Assembly (NCBI GenBank): GCA_043756665.1
Contig: JAYUQR010000152.1
Coordinates: forward strand, 1-6,642
Reading direction: 5' to 3'
Origin: STC-74 sp043756665
GTDB lineage: Bacteria; Patescibacteriota; Gracilibacteria; BD1-5; UBA2023
DNA: 6,642 nucleotides
Position numbers and translations under genes: made by a program. The number at the start of each line of letters is the position of its first letter. Position 1 is the first letter of the stretch. Positions 1-6,346 of the stretch are shown in pieces. Under the pieces are notes generated by a model, which saw only the letters and a list, made by a program, of their open reading frames with translations, had not been told where the DNA came from and made no database searches.

Positions 1-4
1 TGGC

Positions 5-65
5 ATAGAAAAAGTGGGTTAAGTACTGATATTTTTAGCGAATTCAGTATACCCACTTTTTCTAT
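5..65. terminator. Strong hairpin terminator, probably bidirectional
   Basis: A perfect 15-bp inverted repeat pairs 5-19 (ATAGAAAAAGTGGGT) with 51-65. Inside the loop a second 6-bp stem, TACTGA (24-29) with TCAGTA (44-49), stacks on the first. The arms are A-rich on one side and T-rich on the other, so a U-run forms at the 3' side on either strand. It lies downstream of the minus-strand operon, after the 113-codon ORF, and probably ends it. A plus-strand use cannot be excluded because of the symmetry. Confidence 0.75.
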
Positions 66-130
66 TTTAGTGAAAGGATGTGTTTGGACTTAACAGATAT
101 ACTATATGTATCAGACTTTATTAAAATTTA

Positions 131-190
131 TCCTGGATTCTTCCTTCGTCAGAATGACGGGTAAAGTCGAAATGACTTTTTTATTTTACA
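131..190 (+). repeat. Intergenic repeat-like element with two small hairpins
   Basis: The stretch from 134 reads like the GGATTCTTC...CAGAATGACG type of interspersed intergenic sequence that I recall from many bacterial genomes; the match is from memory and no second copy exists in this window. It contains CGTCA-GAA-TGACG (147-159) and AAAGTC-GAAAT-GACTTT (163-179). The second hairpin is followed by TTTTATTTT and so could act as a weak terminator for plus-strand transcription. The rest of the 66-228 gap shows nothing else that I can support. Confidence 0.4.
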
Positions 191-228
191 GAAAGACCCT
201 TTTTGCCTTTTTCTTTCCCATACCTGAA

Positions 229-570
229 TTACCTCTTACGCCATATCCTAATATCTGTTATCGTTCGGATTTTTTTCTCTACATCTTCATGGTATGAGAT
301 ATCTATATACCGATGCTCATAGATACACGTGACCTGATAAAGAGCACCATTTTTTCTCGATGCCAATATGTGCTCTTGAGTACATCTCTTCTCTATACTT
401 TCCATAACCTCCCTAAACATTTCGAGAGATGAATCTATATATCATTGTCGAATTATTTCTTCACTCCAGATACCCGTATCAGTGAAAAGATCGAGAAAAT
501 AATCCCGATATGCTCAAAAATATCTGAGCAGTGAGGTACGTGCTGAATCCTTTAAGATAATTTGCCACAT
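229..570 (-). CDS. Hypothetical 113-aa protein, possible RelE/ParE-like toxin
   Basis: The frame is visible only with UGA read as glycine (residues 19 and 43) and ends at UAA. I do not recognise the protein with certainty. The order of predicted elements is a short strand (MWQIILKDSA), a helical stretch (about 10-70), then strands with GALYQVTCIYEHRYIDISY and a final IRTITDIRIWRK. That order resembles the strand-helix-helix-sheet layout of RelE/ParE-type toxins, but no diagnostic catalytic residue can be named. The ATG lies 2 bp after the stop of the 41-codon ORF, a spacing typical of toxin-antitoxin pairs and of translational coupling. It is the last gene before the terminator at 5-65. The N-terminal two-thirds would be lost under the standard code. 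Confidence 0.55.
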
Positions 571-572
571 AG

Positions 573-698
573 TTATACTTTACTCAATTGATATGCTCTA
601 CGAGACCTGAGCTCATCCTCAAGCTCTTGACCGAGGAGTTCGATATCCGAAAGTACAGCGAGTTTGAATTGATCGAGAGAATAAGAATCTTGTATCAT
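573..698 (-). CDS. Small 41-aa ORF upstream of the putative toxin
   Basis: This short frame, ATG to TAA, needs no UGA reading. It encodes a highly charged, probably helical peptide, with FKLAVLSDIELLGQELEDEL followed by RSRRAYQLSK. An in-frame TAA lies just upstream of the ATG, so the frame cannot extend much. It starts 62 bp after the tyrS stop and ends 2 bp before the next ATG. Position and size would suit a minimal antitoxin or a leader peptide coupled to the 113-codon ORF. I do not recognise a family, and it is short for an antitoxin. It could also be the remnant of a longer gene. Confidence 0.4.
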   Translation of the reverse strand: MIQDSYSLDQFKLAVLSDIELLGQELEDELRSRRAYQLSKV

Positions 699-760
699 AC
701 GATAGGATTATGAAAGACAAGGAAAGTATATATACATTCTCTTCCGATGCAACCTCGTTT

Positions 761-1954
761 TTACAGAAACACTCGTTTCGCTCTTTTTGTAATCTTTTTG
801 CCAATTTCTATAAGTATTCATTCACTTCAGATAGATATAGAAGAATAAGGATCAACCATAGTCTCACCATTTATTTTAACAGACTCTCATGCAACCGCAT
901 TTTTAACTTCACCTGTAGTTTGATATAATCAAACGTCTTTCAATAAATCTGAAAGTCCAATCCATCTTTCACCAGTTAGTAGATTTTTATTTTTTAAAAA
1001 AACCTTTTCTATATTCTCTACATCGCTCTCATCATACTCCTTCCCATGATACATCGTGATAATACGCTGAGCGAGTTCGACCTTGAGAGCATTGGGATGT
1101 TCCCCTCATTCGAGACGTTTCCGAATCTCATCAACCTCTTCAAGCGTAGAATCAGTCGCGAGTTCGAAATACTTCACGATCTGATCATCCTGGATATTGA
1201 TCAGTTTCTGATACATACTCTGTGGAGCTTCATCGATGGCGACGGTATTGGGACTGGTTTTCGACATCTTCTTCCCGTCAGACCCGACGAGGAGATCGAA
1301 GGTCATGATATCCTGCTTCGGGAGTCCGTGCGCATCCATGAGAGTACGACCAGCGAGGAGATTGAAGTACTGATCATTCCCACCGAGTTCGACATCACAG
1401 GCACCGTATTTTTTCGCGATCGCAACGGAGTCATATCCCTGCATAATCGGATAGAGGAACTCCTGGAGACTGATACGGACACCTCCCTTGTACCGCTTGG
1501 AGAAATTATCCCGATCAAGCATCTCGGCAACCGAGAAATTCTTTGCGAGCTCCCCGACCGAGGCGAAGTTCACGGCATCGAGCCCTTCACTATTCCAGTA
1601 GACCTCAGTCTTCTCGAGATCGAGGACCTTCGCGAACTTCTGGAGGAATATCTCCGCATTTTTCCGTGTTTCCTCTCGCTTCAGCATCGGGCGCTCTGCA
1701 TCTTTATCAGATGCATCACCGACCTGTGCCGTCGCATCGCCAATTGTGAGCACGATCGTATGACCGAGGGATTGGAATGCCTTGAGCTTCAGGATCGGTA
1801 CCATATGCCCGATATGGACAATAGTCCCAGAGGGATCGATACCGAACTTGACGACGAGCTTGTCACCGCGTTCGAGACGTTTCGTCAGATTGGCTTTATC
1901 GATGACGCGAGAAGTACCTTTATGGAGGAGATTGTGGATGGAGGAGTTGGACAT
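761..1954 (-). CDS. tyrS: Tyrosyl-tRNA synthetase
   Basis: This class I synthetase charges tRNA-Tyr with tyrosine in the cytoplasm. The 397-aa protein has the HIGH signature exactly (residues 47-50), then GDATAQVGD, the LGGNDQYFN segment that contacts substrate, and KMSKT (229-233) as the KMSKS loop. After residue 282 an in-frame UGA (Gly283) leads into a further 114 residues. These end in a plausible S4 RNA-binding domain (about 325-390, with VKINGETMVDP and ILIEIGKK). Five UGA glycines all lie in the last 115 codons and none before. Base composition also changes there: 14 of 60 G/C at 961-1020 against 31 of 60 at 1561-1620. The start is the ATG 2 bp after the upstream gene's stop, and an in-frame TAG lies further upstream. 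Length and motif spacing fit the roughly 400-aa bacterial TyrRS group. Confidence 0.95.
1925..1954 (-). repeat. Direct repeat copy B: tyrS start codons 1-10
   Basis: The first 30 nt of tyrS match the first 30 nt of the upstream secreted-protein gene (2758-2787) at 26 of 30 positions, in the same orientation and reading frame. The protein match continues to residue 13 (MSNSSIHNLLHKG against MTNSSIHNLLTKG). The residues fit the normal TyrRS N-terminus (leading to GTSRVI...FGIDPSG), so this is probably the original copy. Confidence 0.8.
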
Positions 1955-1956
1955 GG

Positions 1957-2787
1957 TTATTTCAGTGTTATAGATATGATTTGAGTGAAACTATCTTCAG
2001 GATTATTTGATAGACGATCTCACGATGGTGGCTCCATTTTTTGAAAAAAAAGCTTAATCTTCCCATTGTATAGTAATTCAAATCTTACAATAGTAACCTT
2101 ATCCTCTGGATAGGGACTCGTATATTGTAGTACTTGATCTCATTTATTCGTAAATAGCCATAAGTTCTGTGGGTTACCATTCCTATAAGAATCATCCAAA
2201 GCATATAGTCCATTTTTTCCTATACTGATATGAGATTGAGAAGTGAGATTTCACTTTGGTTGTATTATACTTTTACTCACTAAATTTATAAAGTAAAGAG
2301 GTGCTGGACCCTCATATCAAGGCATAGCTACACTAAACCAATTTTTGGAATGTTTCTTGATTTCTATATACTTCTCCCAACAAGCCCTAATAGTCATAGA
2401 ACCATATTCGATCGGATATTTTTTCTCCATAACTTCATGAACCTTTTGAATCATAACACCTTCAGGAAACATTTTTTTAGTTTCAATCATTATTTTTGAT
2501 TCTTCTAAAGATCGTGTTTCTATACCAATAAAGTCAGAAAAATTTATATCAGAACATTCGATTCAATAACGATGATTCTCTTTTTGGGTTATTATCTTAT
2601 TTTTAAATTTCAAATAAGATGCATCTTCAGTCTGTACAATTTTCACACCATTTCAGAGTTCTTTCTGATAAATAATCTCTCAATTATCAGCAAAAATAAA
2701 ACTCGGGACAGATAAAATAAGGGCACCAATCAAAAATGCTCAAGTGACTCACTTGGTGAGGAGGTTATGGATGGAGGAGTTAGTCAT
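1957..2787 (-). CDS. Exported protein 4, unrecognised, with TyrS-like N-terminal tag
   Basis: The 276-aa frame is readable only with UGA as glycine: nine of its 19 glycines are UGA. It ends at UAA 2 bp before tyrS. Residues 1-13 (MTNSSIHNLLTKG) copy the TyrS N-terminus. They are followed by a hydrophobic segment (about 18-33, ending SFIFA) that looks like a signal peptide cleaved before DNGE, so export across the membrane is expected. The mature start IYQKELGNGVKIVQT (39-53) matches the neighbouring exported protein 3 at 11 of 15 residues. Cys78 (CSD) and Cys136 (CW), then PGYEG (156-160) and LWLFTNKGDQVLQYT, recall exported protein 1. No enzyme motif was seen. The gene is AT-rich (15 of 60 G/C at 2461-2520) compared with the two genes upstream. 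Function unknown. Confidence 0.85.
2758..2787 (-). repeat. Direct repeat copy A: start of exported protein 4
   Basis: This is a near copy of the first ten codons of tyrS (1925-1954), with four mismatches in 30 nt. Two mismatches fall in codon 2 (Ser to Thr) and two are silent. Similarity stops upstream of the ATG in both copies and fades after codon 13. The two copies flank the exported-protein gene as direct repeats, as expected if a segment was inserted in or near codon 13 of tyrS with duplication of the start region. Confidence 0.8.
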
Positions 2788-2793
2788 GAAATA

Positions 2794-3510
2794 TTATAAT
2801 TGAATAATTTTTTGTCCCCTTCGAGATCTATCGAGAAGGATATCACCCGAAGGCTGTTCGATATAGGGAGTATAGTTGATGGTGAGATTTTTTCGTACTA
2901 TACGATAGGAATCGATACGTATAGTAGCGTATCAGATATCCCTCATACTACACTCATCGAAGATTTTGTGTATCTCTCCGTCTTTATACAGGAGAATACT
3001 TTTCTGGCAAGATGATCCGATATTTCCCTTCAAAAAGAGGAGTCGTCCATCGATCAGTGTCTTCACATCGAGAACATTATTCACGATACCATGATAGAAT
3101 TTCTTAGCACTGATATCATAGATGGAGACACGATTCCCATCGACAGCAGGGCCATAGAAGAGGATATATCGACCCTTCAAGAGTCTCGTCTGGAGAACCA
3201 GACAGGATCTCAGATAGTCCTTGCCGATGATATTCTTTGCTCGAGTCGATGGAGCCTGGCTCTGGAGCGAATTATAACAATCAGGATCCTCATCGGGTGA
3301 GTGAGTGAGGAGTTCAGTGGGAAACTCAGCATTCACATATTTTTTGATCACGATGCGATTATAGATGAGCTCAGTATGCGTATCAGTTTGGACAATCTCG
3401 ACTCCTTTCAGGAGTGGCTTCTGATAAATCTTGAAATCATCGAAACCCTCAGCAGCAGAGAGCGTGAAGGGAAGTATGAATATACACATTCCAAATATTT
3501 TCCGTAACAT
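2794..3510 (-). CDS. Exported protein 3, unrecognised, four cysteines
   Basis: The 238-aa protein has a signal peptide (MLRKIFGMCIFILPFTLSAA, cleavage about residue 20). One UGA glycine at residue 193 is followed by 45 more residues to UAA. The mature part begins near IYQKPLLKGVEIVQT (28-42), which is 11 of 15 identical to exported protein 4, so the two are tandem paralogues. Cys78, Cys103, Cys168 and Cys187 give an even number after the signal peptide, compatible with two disulfides. GPAVDGNRVSIYD (120-132) and SILLYKDGEIHKIF (171-184) align with segments of exported proteins 1 and 4. Predicted structure is rich in short strands. No catalytic motif was recognised. It starts 10 bp after the stop of exported protein 2 and ends 6 bp before the next ATG. 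The standard code would truncate it at residue 192. Confidence 0.88.
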
Positions 3511-3520
3511 AGTGTCTTGA

Positions 3521-4186
3521 TTATTGGATTTTTTTGATTTTTTTTGTCGTGAGACTGTATTGGTATCGGGAATAGAATGATTCTTCCGTCTTCCAGTGAT
3601 GTTCTTCTATATCGAATTGGATTGCATTATTTTCGATATTTCGGAACATACTCCGACCAACACAAACATCCTTCGTGGACTTCAGGAGTCCTGTGAATCG
3701 ATCGAACCGCATATTCGCCATCCGAGTCATGTCGAGGATGGTATCAGGACCCGTAGTACATGGATCTCTATCAGCTCTGACTAGCGAGTAGGAGAGGATA
3801 TTTCCATTGATCCAGTTCATTTTCCCATAGGTAGTTCCGTTGGATGAGCTAATATTTGAATAGAATCGCACCTTCGATCGAGCACAGTCGAATGATGCGA
3901 GGTAGGATCCCGTATTTCGGATATATCCATTCATGGCATTCGGATTTCCTTCATTTTTTCTATAGTCATCGAGAGACTTCTGATCTGGAAAAGTATGGAT
4001 GAAATAATAGAGAAATCCTTCTTTTTTCAGGAATTCATCGACTCTCACGAATTTTCCTGGCCAGAGAATATAGACCTCATTCTGGTGAATCCCTTCAGGG
4101 TAGGCACAGGCATCTTGCTTCGAAAGACCACTCGCGAAGGAGAAAGTTGGGAGAAAGAGAAGGGTGAGTAGTATAAAGAATTTCAT
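3521..4186 (-). CDS. Exported protein 2, unrecognised, four cysteines
   Basis: This is a complete 221-aa frame from ATG to TAA without any UGA codon. The N-terminus MKFFILLTLLFLPTFSFASG is a clear signal peptide, with cleavage near FAS. The mature protein has Cys27, Cys101, Cys143 and Cys175, so two disulfides are possible outside the cytoplasm. It is rich in aromatic and polar residues, with NISSSNGTTYGKMNW (111-125) in the middle, and shows no further membrane segment. Similarity to the neighbouring exported proteins is weak at best, so I do not claim it belongs to the same family. It lies 32 bp after exported protein 1 and 10 bp before exported protein 3. Codon use is GC-richer, like exported protein 3 and clpP. 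Function unknown. Confidence 0.88.
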   Translation of the reverse strand: MKFFILLTLLFLPTFSFASGLSKQDACAYPEGIHQNEVYILWPGKFVRVDEFLKKEGFLYYFIHTFPDQKSLDDYRKNEGNPNAMNGYIRNTGSYLASFDCARSKVRFYSNISSSNGTTYGKMNWINGNILSYSLVRADRDPCTTGPDTILDMTRMANMRFDRFTGLLKSTKDVCVGRSMFRNIENNAIQFDIEEHHWKTEESFYSRYQYSLTTKKIKKIQ

Positions 4187-4218
4187 AAAATTTCAGTTAT
4201 CAGAAAAGTACATCCAAA

Positions 4219-4866
4219 TTATTTCAACGTGACTGGAATAACTTTAGAAATAACTTCTCATTCATACTTTTTTGTCTGTGCATTGTACGTAGAACTTGGA
4301 ACGAGATATACTCGAATTTTCTTACTTGGGAGAAGGTCGAATCATGAGAGATGGTATCATGATGATTGCATATTCGTATATTGAACTATTTGCTTTCCGT
4401 CTTTATTTATTAGGATAACGGTATCTCACTCATCATATAGCTCATTACTCAACAGATATACTCACTGTTTACCAAACTTATAAGAAAATAACTTTGACAC
4501 TTCTAATCGTGTAAGGTCCATTTTTTTCGTACTGAAGTAATGAATCCTACTTCCCTCATATGAAGGAAGCTCTAGAAGGAATCCATACGCTTGAAGAGGA
4601 TGAATCTTGAGTCTTTTCCAACAATTTTGTACTTTTTCATTATCTGAATCTCCAGATTCATCAGAACATATTACACGGTTGCTCCCAGTTGAATATGATT
4701 CACTATAGATAATCTTCTTCTTATACATAAGATATACGTTTTGCGTAGCATCTTGTGCAAAGGTAAAACCATATCCCTTCGATTTTGTATACGTATAAGT
4801 ATCTCATGCAGCAAACGTCAAGACAGGAACAATCAGAAGAGTGAGAAATAGAAGAAGTTTTTTCAT
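4219..4866 (-). CDS. Exported protein 1, unrecognised, UGA-rich
   Basis: The 215-aa frame uses UGA for six of its glycines and ends at UAA. Residues 1-20 (MKKLLLFLTLLIVPVLTFAA) are a textbook signal peptide. UGA encodes Gly21 right after it, so a standard-code annotation would miss the export signal and start at an internal ATG. Mature features are Cys67 (CSD) and Cys82 (CW), likely one disulfide, LPSYEGSRIHYF (100-111) and VILINKDGKQIVQYT. The C-terminal ...VIPVTLK resembles ...ISITLK of exported protein 4. The shared points suggest divergent paralogy with exported proteins 3 and 4. It begins 26 bp after clpP, probably on the same transcript. It is AT-rich (18 of 60 G/C at 4681-4740). No enzymatic motif was recognised. 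Confidence 0.85.
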
Positions 4867-4892
4867 AGAGTGAATAGTTAAGAAATGAAAAA

Positions 4893-5513
4893 TTACAATA
4901 CCTTATCTATCAGCCCATACTTCAGCGCATCCTCAGCTGTCATATAGTTATCACGGTCACAATCCTTGCGAACGGTGTCGATCTTTTGTCCTGAATGAGT
5001 CGCGAGGATCTTATAGAGGACTTCACCCGTCTTGATGATATGATCAGCGGCGATCTTGATATCGATGGCCTGTCCTTCCATACCCCCAAGTGGCTGATGG
5101 ATCATGATCTCTGAGTGTTTCAGTGCATAGCGCTTTCATTTTGCTCCACCGGCGAGGATGATCGATCCCATAGAGGCTGCGAGTCCGACACAGACCGTGA
5201 TAACATCGGGTTTCACATGTTGCATCGTATCATAGATAGCGAGACCTGCGGTGACGTGTCCCCCAGGAGAGTTCACATACATAGTAATAGGCGCTTTCGG
5301 ATCTGATTTCTCGAGATAGAGGAGTTGTGCGATCACGGTATTGGCGACATTGGAGTCGATCGCATCACCGAGGAAAATAATACGGTCCTCGAGAAGTCTC
5401 GAGTAGATATCATAGGCTCGCTCCTGCCCACCGACCTTATCGATGATGGTCGGGACGAGGAAATCAGAGATGATTTTCGATTTTTTACTTTTTGCTTGGA
5501 CTTTCTTAGTCAT
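4893..5513 (-). CDS. clpP: ATP-dependent Clp protease proteolytic subunit ClpP
   Basis: This 206-aa serine peptidase forms the barrel that degrades proteins fed in by Clp ATPases. The catalytic triad is intact: Ser114 in GLAASMGS, His139 in MIHQPLGG and Asp188 in DCDRDNYM, with spacing equal to E. coli ClpP plus three residues. FDIYSRLL-type (YDIYSRLLEDRIIFLG) and YVNSPGG segments also match. Codon 126 is UGA exactly where the family has Gly in AGAKGKR, with reading continuing in the same frame, so this is one intact gene and not two fragments. The length equals the usual ClpP. No clpX or tig gene is beside it here; instead it heads a run of exported-protein genes. A promoter lies just upstream. 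Confidence 0.97.
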
Positions 5514-5541
5514 ATGTGAGATGAGGTTATGAGACTTTTGT

Positions 5542-5568
5542 AGTATACGAGAATTTCTATTTTTGCAA
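5542..5568 (-). promoter_or_regulatory. Candidate promoter for clpP
   Basis: On the minus strand TATACT (5547-5542) is a good -10 hexamer, placed 28 nt before the clpP ATG. TTGCAA (5568-5563) could be the -35, but the 15-bp spacing is short. The -35 overlaps one arm of the dyad at 5562-5585. The leader would be about 20 nt and has no Shine-Dalgarno sequence. Confidence 0.45.
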
Positions 5569-5585
5569 TCGGAAAATATTGCAAA
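5562..5585. promoter_or_regulatory. Operator-like dyad in the divergent promoter region
   Basis: TTTGCAAT (5562-5569) and ATTGCAAA (5578-5585) form a perfect 8-bp inverted repeat with an 8-bp spacer. The centre-to-centre distance of 16 bp could suit a dimeric regulator. The arms cover the candidate -35 elements of both clpP and the divergent Met-rich gene, so one protein could control both. It matches neither CIRCE (HrcA) nor the CtsR site as I know them. It is not followed by a T-run, so it is not a terminator. Confidence 0.5.
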
Positions 5586-5606
5586 TACCCTATCAGGATA
5601 TATAAT
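5579..5606 (+). promoter_or_regulatory. Promoter of the Met-rich secreted protein gene
   Basis: A perfect TATAAT (5601-5606) lies 16 bp downstream of TTGCAA (5579-5584), which matches the TTGACA consensus at four of six positions. Transcription would start near 5613, about 30 nt before the ATG at 5643. The -35 is inside the right arm of the dyad at 5562-5585. Confidence 0.65.
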
Positions 5607-5642
5607 CTTTCTGCTTTTATGATTTCCTAACTTTTTCGATAT

Positions 5643-6251
5643 ATGAAAAGTTTTTCTAGTTTCGTATTGATTGTCTTATGTACTCTCGGGAGTATAGTAC
5701 TCGTCTCCGCTGAGTGAAGAAATATGTGAGGCGGACAGATAGGAAGATGAATGCAGTCGAGTGAAAATGGTGAATGAATGATGAAAAAGGGACAAAAAAT
5801 GGAAGGCGGAATGATGGGAAGTGGCATGCAACGACCAAAGATGGGAAGTGGCACGATGATGCCTCGTGACGGGATGAAGGGAGGGAAGTCTCAGTCAGGG
5901 ACAACTGTTCTCACCTCTGAGCAACTCACGTGTCTTCGAACTGCAGTCGCGAAGAGAGAATCTGCACTCATGGGAGGGGTCACGATGATGAATAGCACTA
6001 TCAGTTCTGCGTTCATGACTCGTGCATCTGCACTCGACAGTGCTTATCAGGTATCTGACAAAGAAGCTCGAAAGACTGCCGTCGATACAGCTTGGTCAAC
6101 ATTTAGATCCAGTACTGAAACAGCCCGAAAAACGACTCAGGATACACAGAAGTCTACGTGGGATATATTCAAGACAGATACAAAAGCATGTAATGTCTGA
6201 GGGGCTGATACTGATGGTAATAAGCCGATGATGATGGAAATGGCTCAATAA
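5643..6251 (+). CDS. Secreted Met/Gly-rich protein with a C-terminal helical domain
   Basis: The 202-aa frame includes five UGA glycines and ends at UAA. A signal peptide (residues 1-23, ending VLVSA) is followed by a low-complexity region (28-78) with 12 Met and 15 Gly, including MGSGM and MGSGTMM units coded by a 13-bp repeat (5814-5826 and 5841-5853). Residues 90-185 are helical and charged: LTCLRTAVAKRE, ASALDSAYQVSDKEARKTAV, WSTFRSSTETARKT and WDIFKTDTKACNV. Single cysteines at 97 and 183 bracket this domain and may pair. From memory, similar Cys-bounded Ala/Lys/Trp helical domains occur in exported proteins of CPR bacteria, without a known role. The Met clusters could bind Cu(I) or Ag(I), but that is inference. 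The upstream in-frame TAA and the promoter position support this start. Confidence 0.85.
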
Positions 6252-6262
6252 AGAGTTGTTCT

Positions 6263-6293
6263 AAAAAAAGTCTACAAAAGTAGACTTTTTTTT
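6263..6293 (+). terminator. Rho-independent terminator after the Met-rich gene
   Basis: AAAAAAAGTCTAC (6263-6275), a four-base loop AAAA and GTAGACTTTTTTTT (6280-6293) form a stem with a long T-run. It starts 12 nt after the UAA of the Met-rich gene and should separate it from the ATPase gene. The A-run on the opposite arm means it could also work on the minus strand. Confidence 0.85.
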
Positions 6294-6302
6294 GACTTTC
6301 TT

Positions 6303-6346
6303 CGAGAAATCCACACCCTAAGAGTATCTATTTATTTCTCGTTTTT
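6303..6346 (+). promoter_or_regulatory. Leader hairpin upstream of the HerA-like gene
   Basis: CGAGAAAT (6303-6310) pairs with ATTTCTCG (6334-6341) across a 23-nt loop and is followed by TTTTT (6342-6346). It lies between the terminator and the ATG at 6361. It may be a second weak terminator or an attenuator-like leader. I could not find a convincing promoter for the ATPase gene in this gap. Confidence 0.3.

Noticed and set aside
191..218. GAAAGA...TCTTTC inverted repeat as a further terminator
   Set aside because: The stem is only about 6 bp with a T-rich loop, and no proper T-run follows on either strand.
106..297. Plus-strand 63-codon ORF across the repeat-like element
   Set aside because: It runs through the hairpin element and antisense to the 113-codon ORF, has biased, low-information sequence and no start context.
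1046..1984. Long plus-strand open frame of 312 codons
   Set aside because: It is antisense to tyrS, whose minus-strand product has HIGH, KMSKT and S4 features. The antisense protein shows no recognisable motif. The frame stays open because of the codon composition of tyrS.
2793..2798. TATAAT just upstream of the exported protein 4 start (minus strand), possible leaderless promoter
   Set aside because: The hexamer is only 5 bp from the ATG, and no -35 is present at the expected distance (AAGGGG there). It overlaps the stop of the preceding gene in an AT-rich stretch, so chance is likely.
4893..5513. clpP as two fragments or a nonsense pseudogene
   Set aside because: The frame is unchanged across the UGA, which sits at an invariant glycine. 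The same pattern recurs in other genes, so this is code 25, not a mutation.
5814..5853. 13-bp direct repeat ATGGGAAGTGGCA as a mobile-element or regulatory repeat
   Set aside because: It is in frame inside the Met/Gly-rich coding region and encodes the repeated MGSG unit, so it is best explained as a coding repeat.
5627..5904. Minus-strand ORFs opposite the Met-rich gene
   Set aside because: They are antisense shadows rich in Pro, Phe and Ser, created by the ATG/GGA-rich coding strand. They run against a well-supported promoter and signal peptide.
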